NCBI RefSeq assembly: GCF_002161355.1
Contig: NZ_NFHL01000001.1
Location: forward strand, 1-64,000
From: Lachnoclostridium sp. An76
GTDB lineage: Bacteria; Bacillota; Clostridia; Lachnospirales; Lachnospiraceae
Length of the DNA stretch: 64,000 bases
Direction of reading: 5' to 3'
Shown: positions 32,686 to 41,841 of the stretch, one piece after another
How the letters are laid out: each line of letters starts with the position of its first letter
Numbering within the stretch: the first letter of the stretch is position 1
Program-made: the position numbers and the translations under genes
Notes under the pieces: generated by a model
The model's database searches: none
What the model saw: the letters and a program-made list of their open reading frames with translations, nothing else
What the model was told of the DNA's origin: nothing

Positions 32686-33069
32686 ATGGCAAAGGACGAG
32701 AGAAACACATATACCATACAGAACGACGCAAGTCTCGGAGAAGTGAAGATCGCGGATGAGGTTGTGGCGATCATCGCGGCGCTTGCGGCGACAGAGGTTG
32801 AGGGCGTTGCATCCATGGCAGGAAATATCACAAATGAAGTGATCGGAAAGCTGGGGATCAAGAACCTGTCCAAAGGCGTAAAAGTGGATGTCCTTGAAGG
32901 CGTTGTCACTGTATCGCTTGCGCTGAACCTGAAATATAATTACAATATCATGGATGTGACGGGCAAGGTGCAGGAAAAAGTGAAGAATGCTGTGGAGAAT
33001 ATGACAGGGCTTGAAGTGGCTGACGTCAATATCAAAGTGGCAGGTGTTGAGATGGAGAAGCAGGATTAA
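32686..33069 (+). CDS. yqhY: Asp23/Gls24-family protein YqhY
   Basis: This 127-aa protein of the alkaline-shock/Gls24 family has GEVKIADEVVAIIAALAATEVEGVASMAGN and LEVADVNIKVAGVEM at the end. In B. subtilis, yqhY neighbours accBC and nusB and is linked to fatty-acid synthesis control. ATG 32686 lies after GGGAGG; earlier in-frame codons are upstream of the promoter start. A strong terminator follows. Confidence 0.9.
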   Translation: MAKDERNTYTIQNDASLGEVKIADEVVAIIAALAATEVEGVASMAGNITNEVIGKLGIKNLSKGVKVDVLEGVVTVSLALNLKYNYNIMDVTGKVQEKVKNAVENMTGLEVADVNIKVAGVEMEKQD

Positions 33070-33102
33070 GCCGTCCTGCGGGGCAGACTGCCTTTGCGTG
33101 AT

Positions 33103-33128
33103 AAAGGATGTCGTAAGACATCCTTTTT
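33103..33128 (+). terminator. Terminator after yqhY
   Basis: AAAGGATGTC-GTAA-GACATCCTTT followed by TTC: a perfect 10-bp stem with a GNRA-like loop. nusB begins 65 bases downstream, so either read-through or an unseen promoter serves nusB. Confidence 0.85.
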
Positions 33129-33192
33129 CTGTAAGCATGGAGCGCCTCAGCAGAAATGTTACTTCCGTTACTAATAGAAGAAAGGAAACAGT

Positions 33193-33600
33193 ATGGTTAG
33201 GACAGAACTGAGAGAACACATTTTTAAGATGCTGTTCCAGATCGAATTTAATGATCCCGCGGACATGCCGGATCACCTGAAATATTATTTTGAGACACTG
33301 GATGACGCGGGTGATAAAGAGATAAATTATATCCGGGAAAAATACGAGGCTGTGGTCAGCCATCTCCCGGAGATCGATGCGCTCCTGAATGAGAATGCAA
33401 AGGGATGGAAGACCGCCCGGATGAATAAGGTCGACCTGACGATCTTAAGGCTGGCAGTCTATGAGATGAAATGGGATGAGGATATCCCGGACGGTGTCGC
33501 GATCAATGAGGCAGTAGAACTGGCAAAGCGTTTCGGCGGTGAGAGCAGTTCGTCATTTGTAAACGGGATCCTCGGAAAACTTGCGAAACAGGAGTCCTGA
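33193..33600 (+). CDS. nusB: Transcription antitermination factor NusB
   Basis: This 135-aa helical RNA-binding protein is part of the rRNA antitermination complex. Features are RTELREHIFKMLFQIEF near the start and DVAINEAVELAKRFG-type text (GVAINEAVELAKRFGGESSSSFVNGILGKL) near the end. GAAAGGAAA precedes ATG 33193. It heads the dense cluster up to argR, with 2-base spacing to xseA. Confidence 0.95.
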   Translation: MVRTELREHIFKMLFQIEFNDPADMPDHLKYYFETLDDAGDKEINYIREKYEAVVSHLPEIDALLNENAKGWKTARMNKVDLTILRLAVYEMKWDEDIPDGVAINEAVELAKRFGGESSSSFVNGILGKLAKQES

Positions 33601-33602
33601 GG

Positions 33603-34853
33603 ATGAAAAACGTCTATACGGTGAAGCAGGTCAATTCTTATATCAAGAATATGTTCACCCAGGATTTCATGCTGAGCCGGATCTATGTAAAGGGAGAAAT
33701 CTCTAACTGTAAATACCACACATCAGGACATATCTATTTTTCCCTGAAAGACGAGTCAGGCACCATCGCATGCGTAATGTTCGCGGGATCGAGGGCTGGA
33801 CTCTCCTTTCGGCTGCAGGACGGGCAGCAGGTGATCGTCCTCGGGGCAGTGAGCGTCTATGAGAGAGACGGGAAATACCAGCTCTACGCAAGGGAGATCG
33901 TGCGAGATGGAGTGGGCGCGCTTTACGAACGTTTTGAGGCGTTGAAGAAGGAACTCTCGGAGATGGGGATGTTTGCTACCGAGTACAAGCAGCCGATCCC
34001 CAGGTATGTGAGCACTGTGGGTATCGTTACCGCTCCCACCGGGGCTGCGGTCCGGGATATCATCAATATCGCGGGCAGGCGCAATCCTTATGTGCAGCTG
34101 ATCCTGTATCCGGCCCAGGTCCAGGGAGATGGCGCGGCTCAGAGCGTGGCGCAGGGGATACGTGCCCTGGAGAAAAAGCAGGTGGATGTGATCATTGTCG
34201 GCCGCGGCGGCGGGAGCATCGAGGATCTGTGGGCGTTCAATGAGGAGACGGTGGCGCGGGCTATTTTTGACTGTACGGTTCCGATCATTTCAGCAGTGGG
34301 ACATGAGACTGACACAACGATCGCGGATTTTGTGGCTGACATGCGCGCTCCCACCCCCTCTGCCGCCGCCGAGCTGGCGGTATATGATGTCAGGGAAGTG
34401 AGAGAGCGGCTCCTGGCTTACCGGGAAGCGCTTCGGCGGACGATACGGCTTGAGACAGAGACACGTCGGAAGATCCTGGAGCACGCGGCTCTCCGGCTGA
34501 AGCTTGCCCATCCGCGCCAGAGGCTGAATGAGAGCCGTCAGTACGCGGCGGATCTGGATACTAAGATCCGTGCGCTCATGACAGAGAGACTGACGAGAGA
34601 GCAGCACAGGCTGGCGCTGTGCGTTGAAAAGATGAAAGGGCTCTCGCCGCTTCTGAAGCTCAGCCAGGGGTATTCTTATGTCCAGAGCGAAGACGGGAAA
34701 AACGTAAAGAGCATCGCACAGGCTGAACAGGGGCAGTGCCTTGATATTTATGTGACCGACGGGAAAATACGGGCTCAGGTACTGGCGGCAGAGCCATTAT
34801 CCTACCCGGGCAGAGAGATGTCCGGCGAAGAGAGGCGCAGGGAGGAGAAATAA
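33603..34853 (+). CDS. xseA: Exodeoxyribonuclease VII large subunit
   Basis: This 416-aa catalytic subunit degrades single-stranded DNA. It has an OB-fold N-terminus (VYVKGEISNCKYHTSGHIYFSLKD form) and the central GRGGGSIEDLWAFNEE and SAVGHETDTTIADFVAD motifs, then a coiled-coil part. Translation likely couples to nusB upstream and xseB downstream, whose start is 2 bases after its stop. Confidence 0.95.
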   Translation: MKNVYTVKQVNSYIKNMFTQDFMLSRIYVKGEISNCKYHTSGHIYFSLKDESGTIACVMFAGSRAGLSFRLQDGQQVIVLGAVSVYERDGKYQLYAREIVRDGVGALYERFEALKKELSEMGMFATEYKQPIPRYVSTVGIVTAPTGAAVRDIINIAGRRNPYVQLILYPAQVQGDGAAQSVAQGIRALEKKQVDVIIVGRGGGSIEDLWAFNEETVARAIFDCTVPIISAVGHETDTTIADFVADMRAPTPSAAAELAVYDVREVRERLLAYREALRRTIRLETETRRKILEHAALRLKLAHPRQRLNESRQYAADLDTKIRALMTERLTREQHRLALCVEKMKGLSPLLKLSQGYSYVQSEDGKNVKSIAQAEQGQCLDIYVTDGKIRAQVLAAEPLSYPGREMSGEERRREEK

Positions 34854-34854
34854 C

Positions 34855-35106
34855 GTGGAGGCAGGAGACATGACAACAGCAGATGTGAAAGAAGGGCAGC
34901 AGGAAGAAAAGCCCAGCCTGGAAGAAATGTTCGCACAGCTTGAAGGCGTGATCGGGGAGATGGAAGAAGACGGGATCTCTCTGGAGCGCTCCTTTGATCT
35001 GTATAACAAAGGCATGGGGCTTTTAAAAGAGTGCAGCAGATCCATCGATGAGGTGGAAAAGAAAGTGCTCATTCTGGATGAGGATGGAGAGACGCATGAA
35101 TTTTAA
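34855..35106 (+). CDS. xseB: Exodeoxyribonuclease VII small subunit
   Basis: This 83-aa helical subunit binds XseA. SLEEMFAQLEGVIGEMEEDG and SLERSFDLYNKGMGLLK are family marks. GTG 34855 is preferred, since GGAGGAG lies 7 bases upstream; ATG 34870 is only 2 bases from an AGGAG. It overlaps ispA by 11 bases. Confidence 0.93.
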   Translation: MEAGDMTTADVKEGQQEEKPSLEEMFAQLEGVIGEMEEDGISLERSFDLYNKGMGLLKECSRSIDEVEKKVLILDEDGETHEF

Positions 35107-35986
35107 AGAAGAATATCAGAACCGTATCGGATCGATAGAAAATATATTAAAGAAGTATCTTCCCCGTCAGGAAGGATATCAGAAGATCATCATGGAGGCG
35201 ATGGAGTACAGCCTTATGGCAGGCGGGAAGCGGCTCCGCCCTATGCTGATGAAGGAGTCTTATGCCCTGTTCGGTGGAGAGGGGGAGATCATAGAGCCCT
35301 TTATGGCCGCGATCGAGATGATCCACACATATTCGCTGGTCCATGACGACCTTCCGGCGATGGATAATGATGAGTACCGCAGGGGAAGGAAGACGACTCA
35401 TGTAGTGTACGGAGAGGACATGGGGATCCTGGCCGGAGACGCGCTTTTGAACTACGCCTTTGAGACTGCCTGCCGCGCTTTTGATATCGCTCCGGAAGAG
35501 AGCGGGCGCATCGGACAGGCGCTTAAGATACTGGCAGGAAAAGCCGGGATTTATGGCATGATCGGAGGCCAGGTCGTGGATGTGAAGGAGTCCGGACACA
35601 TCCTGACAGGGGACATGCTTGATTTTATCTACCGGCTGAAGACGAGCGCACTGATCGAATCATCTATGATGATCGGAGCTGTGCTGGCTGGCGCGGGCGC
35701 TGAGGATACGGAGAAGATGGAGCAGATCGCCCGGGGGATCGGGCTGGCATTCCAGATCCAGGACGATATCCTGGATGTCACGAGCACCACGGAAGTACTG
35801 GGCAAACCGGTGCACAGCGATGAAAAGAACGAGAAGACAACCTATGTGACCTGGAAAGGACTGGAGGGATCTAAACAGGAGGTCTCACGCATGACGGAAG
35901 AGGCAGTCCGCGCTCTGCGCACGATACAGCCGGACGGCGGATTCCTCGAAGAGCTCCTGAAAAGCCTCGTATACAGGGAAAAATAA
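35096..35986 (+). CDS. ispA: Polyprenyl (farnesyl/geranylgeranyl) diphosphate synthase
   Basis: This 296-aa enzyme builds C15 or longer prenyl diphosphates from DMAPP and IPP. The first Asp-rich motif is LVHDDLPAMDNDEYRRGR and the second FQIQDDILDVT. GKRLRPMLM is the substrate-binding basic patch. ATG 35096 lies in the end of xseB with GGAG upstream. Beside dxs, it links the MEP pathway to longer prenyl chains. Confidence 0.94.
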   Translation: MNFKEEYQNRIGSIENILKKYLPRQEGYQKIIMEAMEYSLMAGGKRLRPMLMKESYALFGGEGEIIEPFMAAIEMIHTYSLVHDDLPAMDNDEYRRGRKTTHVVYGEDMGILAGDALLNYAFETACRAFDIAPEESGRIGQALKILAGKAGIYGMIGGQVVDVKESGHILTGDMLDFIYRLKTSALIESSMMIGAVLAGAGAEDTEKMEQIARGIGLAFQIQDDILDVTSTTEVLGKPVHSDEKNEKTTYVTWKGLEGSKQEVSRMTEEAVRALRTIQPDGGFLEELLKSLVYREK

Positions 35987-35997
35987 GGGGGATCACA

Positions 35998-37887
35998 ATG
36001 GTACTTGAGATGATCCGTAAGGAAAATGACATAAAAAAACTGGATGAAGGGCAGTTAAAGGAGCTTGCCGGCGAGATCCGGCAGTTCCTGATCGAGAAGA
36101 TCAGCCGGACAGGGGGGCATCTTGCCTCCAACCTGGGCGTGGTGGAGCTGACGATGGCACTCCATCTGACGCTGGACTTCCCGGAGGATAAGCTGATCTG
36201 GGATGTGGGACATCAGTCCTACACGCATAAGCTGCTCACCGGGAGAAAGGACGGATTTGACGATCTGCGCAAATATGGCGGCATGAGCGGGTTTCCGAAG
36301 AGGAAGGAGAGCCCCTGCGATGCGTTTGACACAGGCCATAGTTCTACTTCGATCTCTGCGGGCCTGGGCTATGTGGCAGCGAGAGAGCTTTTGGGACAGG
36401 ACCACAGCGTGGTGTCTGTGATCGGTGACGGCTCGCTCACAGGCGGTATGGCGTACGAAGCGCTCAACAATGCTTCCAGGCTGAAGAGCAATTTCATTAT
36501 CGTGCTCAATGACAATAATATGTCGATCTCAGAGAATGTGGGCGGGATGTCAAAGTACTTAAGCGGGCTGAGGACCGCACAGGCATACACAGACTTGAAA
36601 AAGGGAGTGGAGGATACGCTGAAGAGGATCCCGGGCAGAGGCGACCGCATTGTGAGCCAGATCCGTAAGACAAAGAGCGGGATCAAGCAGCTCCTTGTAC
36701 CGGGGATGTTTTTTGAGGATATGGACATCACCTATCTGGGACCGGTGGACGGCCATGATATCCGCAAACTTCTGAAAGTTTTCAATGAGGCGAAGCGGGT
36801 GGACCATGCGGTCCTTGTCCATGTGATCACAAAGAAGGGAAAAGGCTATGCGCCGGCTGAGAAAGACCCCGCGAAGTTCCACGGCCCCGGTCCGTTTGAT
36901 ATAGAGACCGGAGAGCCGAAAGCTTCCGGCGGCCCGGACACTTATACCCAGGTATTCTCCAAGGTCCTGACCGATATTGGAAGACGGGACGATAAGGTAG
37001 TGGCGATCACAGCGGCAATGGCGGACGGCACAGGGCTTGCTTCTTTTGCGAAGCATTTCCCCCAGAGGTTTTTTGACGTGGGGATCGCGGAGGAACATGC
37101 CATGACATTTGCGGCAGGGCTTGCCGCAGGAGGAATGAAACCAGTGTTTGCCGTGTATTCTTCCTTCTTGCAGAGGGCGTACGACCAGACACTACATGAT
37201 GTCTGTCTCCAGGACCTGCCGGTCGTGATCGCGGTGGACCGCGCGGGACTCGTGGGAAGCGACGGCGAGACGCACCAGGGAGTGTTCGACCTTTCTTTTC
37301 TGACAATGATACCGAACATGACGGTCATTTCTCCGAAGAACCGATGGGAAATGGCAGATATGCTGCGGTTCGCCGTAGATTTTCAGCATCCTGTTGCTGT
37401 CCGGTATCCCAGAGGAGCGGCTTATGAAGGGATGAGGCAGTTCAGGGCGCCTATCGAGTACGGGAAAAGCGAAGTCCTCTATGAGGAGGAAGACATTGCG
37501 GTCATCTTTGTGGGACATATGGCGGAGCTGGCGGACAGCGTGCGCCGCAGCCTGAAAGAGACCGGGTACAGCTGCAGCCTGATCAACGCCCGTTTTGTCA
37601 AACCGCTGGATACAGAACTTTTGGAAGAGCTTGCAAAAGACCATTCCCTGTTCGTGACGATCGAGGAAAACGTGCTCACTGGCGGATTCGGAGAACAGGT
37701 CATGGACTATGTCTTACGCGCGGCTCTGGATGTACATGTCCGTAATATCGGGATCCCGGATGAGTATGTGGAACACGGGAATGTAGAAGTGCTCAGAAAA
37801 GAGACCGGTCTGGACAGGGAAACTGTCGTGAAGCAGGTGGTCACAGATTATCTGAGGCTTATGGAAAATAACGAAAAAGGAAATTGA
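35998..37887 (+). CDS. dxs: 1-deoxy-D-xylulose-5-phosphate synthase
   Basis: This 629-aa thiamine diphosphate enzyme makes the first MEP-pathway intermediate from pyruvate and glyceraldehyde-3-phosphate. It shows DVGHQSYTHKLLTGR, the ThDP motif VIGDGSLTGGMAYEALNNA, and the C-terminal transketolase-like part with DRAGLVGSDGETHQG. AAGGGGG precedes ATG 35998. The stop is 1 base before tlyA. Confidence 0.96.
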   Translation: MVLEMIRKENDIKKLDEGQLKELAGEIRQFLIEKISRTGGHLASNLGVVELTMALHLTLDFPEDKLIWDVGHQSYTHKLLTGRKDGFDDLRKYGGMSGFPKRKESPCDAFDTGHSSTSISAGLGYVAARELLGQDHSVVSVIGDGSLTGGMAYEALNNASRLKSNFIIVLNDNNMSISENVGGMSKYLSGLRTAQAYTDLKKGVEDTLKRIPGRGDRIVSQIRKTKSGIKQLLVPGMFFEDMDITYLGPVDGHDIRKLLKVFNEAKRVDHAVLVHVITKKGKGYAPAEKDPAKFHGPGPFDIETGEPKASGGPDTYTQVFSKVLTDIGRRDDKVVAITAAMADGTGLASFAKHFPQRFFDVGIAEEHAMTFAAGLAAGGMKPVFAVYSSFLQRAYDQTLHDVCLQDLPVVIAVDRAGLVGSDGETHQGVFDLSFLTMIPNMTVISPKNRWEMADMLRFAVDFQHPVAVRYPRGAAYEGMRQFRAPIEYGKSEVLYEEEDIAVIFVGHMAELADSVRRSLKETGYSCSLINARFVKPLDTELLEELAKDHSLFVTIEENVLTGGFGEQVMDYVLRAALDVHVRNIGIPDEYVEHGNVEVLRKETGLDRETVVKQVVTDYLRLMENNEKGN

Positions 37888-37888
37888 C

Positions 37889-38695
37889 ATGAAAGAACGT
37901 TTGGATGTACTGCTTGTAAAGAGAAATCTTGCAGAATCAAGAGAAAAGGCAAAGGCTGTCATTATGGCGGGAAATGTCTTTGTGGATGGACAGAGAGAAG
38001 ATAAAGCCGGAAGCACATTTCCCCCGGAAGTGAGCATCGAAGTCAGAGGACATGTCCTGCCCTATGTGAGCAGGGGCGGGCTGAAGCTGGAAAAGGCTCT
38101 TGCCAATTTTGACGTGGATGTAAAGGACTGTGTGTGCACGGACGTCGGATCTTCTACCGGAGGATTTACAGACTGTATGCTCCAGAACGGCGCGAAGAAG
38201 GTCTTTGCCATTGATGTGGGGAGAGGGCAGCTGGACTGGAAGCTGCGCAATGATCCCAGGGTGGTATGTATGGAAAAGACGAATATCCGCTATGTGACAC
38301 CGGAGGACATCGGAGAGCCTGTGGATTTTTCGTCTATTGACGTATCCTTTATCTCCCTTACGAAAGTGCTGACCCCGATCCGGGATTACCTGAAGGCGGA
38401 CGGGGAGATCGTAGCTCTGATCAAGCCCCAGTTCGAGGCAGGCAGGGAGAAGGTCGGCAAAAAGGGCGTGGTCAGGGAAAAGAGCACCCACCGGGAAGTG
38501 ATCCGCAAGGTGATGGATCATGCGCAGAGTATCGGGTTTGACTTATGTGCCCTGGACTTCTCTCCGATCAAAGGGCCTGAGGGAAATATCGAATACCTGA
38601 TCCATCTGAAAAAATCCGGCGGAGCTGAGGGGGAAAACAGAGGGATCGACCCGGATGCGGTAGTGGACCGGGCTTTTGAAGAGCTTGCAAAGTAG
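37889..38695 (+). CDS. tlyA: TlyA-family RNA methyltransferase
   Basis: This 268-aa protein has an N-terminal S4 RNA-binding domain (ERLDVLLVKRNLAESREKAKA) and an FtsJ-like methyltransferase domain with DVGSSTGGFTDCML as SAM loop. TlyA homologues methylate 2'-O of rRNA; the B. subtilis counterpart is YqxC. It begins 1 base after the dxs stop and is followed by nadK. Confidence 0.92.
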   Translation: MKERLDVLLVKRNLAESREKAKAVIMAGNVFVDGQREDKAGSTFPPEVSIEVRGHVLPYVSRGGLKLEKALANFDVDVKDCVCTDVGSSTGGFTDCMLQNGAKKVFAIDVGRGQLDWKLRNDPRVVCMEKTNIRYVTPEDIGEPVDFSSIDVSFISLTKVLTPIRDYLKADGEIVALIKPQFEAGREKVGKKGVVREKSTHREVIRKVMDHAQSIGFDLCALDFSPIKGPEGNIEYLIHLKKSGGAEGENRGIDPDAVVDRAFEELAK

Positions 38696-38712
38696 ACATC
38701 AAGAGGTGTGAC

Positions 38713-39546
38713 ATGGACTGCTTTTATATCATAACGAATAAACTCAAGGATAAAGATTACGCGATCACCAATGAGATCCGGCAGTATATCGAGGACCACG
38801 GGAAGAGGTGCTTCCTGTCAGAAAAGGACGGGGAAGGGCATATCATACCAGGAACGGTCCCAGAGGAAGCACAGTGCGGGCTTGTACTCGGGGGCGACGG
38901 GACGCTGATCCGGGCGGTCCGGGACCTGGGGGAACACAGCCTCCCTCTCCTCGGCATCAATCTGGGGACTTTGGGCTATCTGGCGGATGTGGAGCTGAAA
39001 GACTTCCGGGAAGCGCTGGACCGGCTTTTTGAAGGGCAGCCGGAGATCGAGGAGCGCATGATGCTGGAAGGTTCTTTCCGGGGGGCAAGGAAAGACATTG
39101 CCATGAATGATATTGTCCTGGCGCGGGAAGGAAAGGTCCGGATCGTCAGCTTCAATATCTATGTGAACGGCGCTCTGCTCAATACGTACCAGGCTGACGG
39201 CGTCATTCTGTCGACTCCCACAGGCAGTACGGGATACAACCTCTCTGCCGGAGGACCGGTCGTGGAGCCCACGGCGCAGATGATCGTGATCACTCCGATC
39301 TGTTCCCATGCGCTGAATACAAGCAGTGTGGTGCTCTCCGCGGACGACCTTATCGAGGTGGAAGTCTGCGAGGGGCGTTACGGCAGGCAGGAACAGGTAT
39401 CCCTCTGCTTTGACGGGGCGGAGCAGACGACTCTTGTCACAGGGGAGAGGGTCTGTATCAGGCGCGCAGGGCAGAAGGCAAAGCTGATCAAGCTGAGCAG
39501 AGAGAGTTTTATGAAGACCATGCGCAAAAAGATGAAAGGAAATTAA
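38713..39546 (+). CDS. nadK: NAD kinase
   Basis: This 277-aa enzyme phosphorylates NAD to NADP. GGDGTLIRAVRD is the GGDG motif and LSTPTGSTGYNLSAGGPV the second signature. It is inserted between tlyA and argR, compared with the B. subtilis order; this arrangement is common in clostridia. AAGAGGTG precedes ATG 38713. Confidence 0.95.
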   Translation: MDCFYIITNKLKDKDYAITNEIRQYIEDHGKRCFLSEKDGEGHIIPGTVPEEAQCGLVLGGDGTLIRAVRDLGEHSLPLLGINLGTLGYLADVELKDFREALDRLFEGQPEIEERMMLEGSFRGARKDIAMNDIVLAREGKVRIVSFNIYVNGALLNTYQADGVILSTPTGSTGYNLSAGGPVVEPTAQMIVITPICSHALNTSSVVLSADDLIEVEVCEGRYGRQEQVSLCFDGAEQTTLVTGERVCIRRAGQKAKLIKLSRESFMKTMRKKMKGN

Positions 39547-39550
39547 AAAA

Positions 39551-40009
39551 ATGAAAATCAGCCGGCATGCAAAGATCATTGAACTGATCAGCCAATATGA
39601 TATCGAGACTCAGGAGGAGCTTGCGGAATACCTGAACAAGGCAGGGTTCAAAGTGACCCAGGCGACGGTGTCCAGGGATATCCGGGATCTGAAACTGACG
39701 AAAGTGTCCGTGGGCGCGGGAAAACAGAAGTATGTCGTGCACCGGCAGGAAGAGCCGGAAATGAGCGAAAAATATATCCGGGTGCTCAGAGACGGCTATG
39801 TGTCCATGGATATGGCGCAGAATATCCTGGTGATCAAGACGGTGTCCGGGATGGCGATGGCGGTGGCGGTCGCTGTGGATTCCATGAAGTGGAATGAAGT
39901 CGTGGGCTGCATCGCGGGGGATGACACGATCATGTGCGCGATCCGCACCGTGGAGGATACAGTGGCTGTCATGGACAAGATCAGGAAGATCATTTCAAAA
40001 GGAGAATAG
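39551..40009 (+). CDS. argR: Arginine repressor ArgR/AhrC
   Basis: This 152-aa hexameric arginine-sensing regulator has a winged helix at residues 1-65 (QEELAEYLNKAGFKVTQATVSRDIRDLKL). The arginine-binding trimer domain ends in GCIAGDDTIMCAIRTVED, with the key GDDT. No arginine genes are nearby; its place in this cluster is conserved. AAAGGA precedes ATG 39551. Confidence 0.95.
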   Translation: MKISRHAKIIELISQYDIETQEELAEYLNKAGFKVTQATVSRDIRDLKLTKVSVGAGKQKYVVHRQEEPEMSEKYIRVLRDGYVSMDMAQNILVIKTVSGMAMAVAVAVDSMKWNEVVGCIAGDDTIMCAIRTVEDTVAVMDKIRKIISKGE

Positions 40010-40017
40010 GTGTCAGT

Positions 40018-41694
40018 ATGTTGCAGAACCTTCATGTAAAAAACCTGGCTCTGATCGATGAGACAGAAGTGGATTTCGGACCCGGGCTCAATATCCTTAC
40101 CGGAGAGACCGGGGCGGGGAAATCGATCCTCTTAGGTTCCGTGGGGCTTGCCCTGGGGGCGAAGTACAGCGCGGATATGCTGAGGAACGGCACAGACAGC
40201 GGGCTCGTGGAGCTGACCTTTGCCGTGGACGATGAAAAACTGAAAAAAAGGCTGGAAGCTCTGGATATCTTTCCGGAAGGAAATATGGTCACTCTGAGCC
40301 GCAGGCTGATGCAGGGCAGGAGCTTAAGCAGGATCAACGGAGAGACCGTGAGCATGTCCACGCTCAGAGATGCCGCCAGCATGCTGATCGATATCCACGG
40401 ACAGCATGACAACCAGACCCTCCTGAACAGGAAGAACCATCTCGCCCTGCTCGATCTGTACGCCGGGGAAGAGATCCGGCCGGTGAAGGAGGAGATGAGG
40501 GAATGCTACCGCAGATATCAGGAGATCTGCAGGCAGGAGGAAGCGTGTTCCCTGGATGAGGAAGGGCGGAGACGGGAGCTCTCCCTTGCAGAATTCGAAG
40601 TAAATGAGATCGAGGAGGCTGCTCCCGCGCCCGGGGAGGATGAAGAACTCGAGGAGCTTTACCGAAGGATGACAGAGAGCAGGAAGATCACGGAAGCAGT
40701 GGGAGAGACGTACCGCTATACATGTGAGGACGCTGCCGGCAATGCCAGCGACTGCTTAAGCCGGGCGATCCGCGCTTTTCAGGATGCGGCGGAATTCGAT
40801 GAGACAGGGGCGCAGCTGTACAGCCAGCTCCTGGATGCCGACAGCCTGCTCAATGATTTTAACCGGGAACTCTCCGAGTATGCGAAAAGCTTTGAATTTT
40901 CTGAGGATGAATTCAAAGAGACTGAGGAACGGCTGAATCTTATAAATCATCTAAAGGCAAAATATGGAAATTCTGTCAGTGAGATCCTCGCATACTGCGA
41001 GGAAAAAAAGAAAAGAATAGAAGAACTGACAGATTATGATTCATACATGGAGAAGATCCGGGAAGAAAAAGAGCGTGCCCTGGCGGATGTGCAGGATGTG
41101 ACAGACAGGCTGAGCGGGATACGCAGGAAATACGCTTCTGAATTTGCGGATGCGATCCGGGAGCAGATGGCAGAGCTTAATTTCATGGATACAAGGCTGG
41201 AACTCCGCGTTGCGGACAGCGGGCATTTCAGTACAAACGGAAGGGATGAGGCAGAGTTTTATCTCGCCGTGAATCCGGGAGAACCAATGAAGGCTCTGGG
41301 CAATATCGCGTCTGGCGGTGAGCTTTCCCGTATCATGCTGGCGCTGAAGGCTGTCCTGGCGGATGAGGAAGATACGCCCACACTGATCTTCGATGAGATC
41401 GATGCGGGGATCTCCGGCATCACAGCCGGAAAGGTGGCGGAAAAGCTCCGACTGATCGGGAAAAGCCGGCAGGTGATCTGCATTACCCATCTGCCGCAGA
41501 TCGCCGCGGCAGCGGATGTGCATTTTGTGATCAGAAAAGAAGCGGAAGGTCATTCCGTGCAGACCCGCATCCATCTCCTGGATGAGGAGGCATCTGTCGG
41601 CGAGCTGGCAAGGCTGCTCGGCGGGGCGAGCGTGACAGAGCACATCGTGGAAAGCGCGAGAGAGATGAAAGAATTGGCAAAGAGTGAAATATAA
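40018..41694 (+). CDS. recN: DNA repair protein RecN
   Basis: This 558-aa SMC-like ATPase acts early in double-strand break repair. LTGETGAGKSILLGSVGLALG is the Walker A region, two coiled coils span about residues 160-390, and the ABC signature NIASGGELSRIMLALK is followed by LIFDEIDAGISG. ATG 40018 sits 8 bases after argR stops. A terminator follows at 41732. Confidence 0.95.
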   Translation: MLQNLHVKNLALIDETEVDFGPGLNILTGETGAGKSILLGSVGLALGAKYSADMLRNGTDSGLVELTFAVDDEKLKKRLEALDIFPEGNMVTLSRRLMQGRSLSRINGETVSMSTLRDAASMLIDIHGQHDNQTLLNRKNHLALLDLYAGEEIRPVKEEMRECYRRYQEICRQEEACSLDEEGRRRELSLAEFEVNEIEEAAPAPGEDEELEELYRRMTESRKITEAVGETYRYTCEDAAGNASDCLSRAIRAFQDAAEFDETGAQLYSQLLDADSLLNDFNRELSEYAKSFEFSEDEFKETEERLNLINHLKAKYGNSVSEILAYCEEKKKRIEELTDYDSYMEKIREEKERALADVQDVTDRLSGIRRKYASEFADAIREQMAELNFMDTRLELRVADSGHFSTNGRDEAEFYLAVNPGEPMKALGNIASGGELSRIMLALKAVLADEEDTPTLIFDEIDAGISGITAGKVAEKLRLIGKSRQVICITHLPQIAAAADVHFVIRKEAEGHSVQTRIHLLDEEASVGELARLLGGASVTEHIVESAREMKELAKSEI

Positions 41695-41731
41695 TACCAG
41701 TGTGAAAAGGCGGAAACCCACACATACTAGG

Positions 41732-41765
41732 AACGGATACGGCGCAGGTATCCGTTTCTTTTTTC
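41732..41765 (+). terminator. Terminator after recN
   Basis: AACGGATAC (41732-41740), 7-base loop, GTATCCGTT (41748-41756), then a T-rich run. It separates the nusB-recN genes from the sporulation genes spoIVB and spo0A. Confidence 0.85.
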
Positions 41766-41779
41766 TTACCGGAGAAAGG

Positions 41780-41835
41780 ATGTTTATCTTCATAGCAGGA
41801 AGAAAGAATGTTTATCTTCATAGCAGAAAGGAAGT
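41780..41835. repeat. 28-bp tandem duplication in the spoIVB leader
   Basis: ATGTTTATCTTCATAGCAG occurs at 41780-41798 and 41808-41826, followed each time by an AG-rich 9-base tail. The copies are 19/19 identical in the core. The second copy forms a nine-codon frame (MFIFIAERK) that stops 4 bases before the spoIVB start and covers its ribosome binding site. Confidence 0.8.
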
Positions 41836-41841
41836 GAAAGT

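Noticed and set aside
32095-33363. Minus-strand frame of about 420 codons crossing prfC, yqhY and nusB
   Set aside because: It runs across three well-supported plus-strand genes and their terminators; composition is that of an antisense frame.
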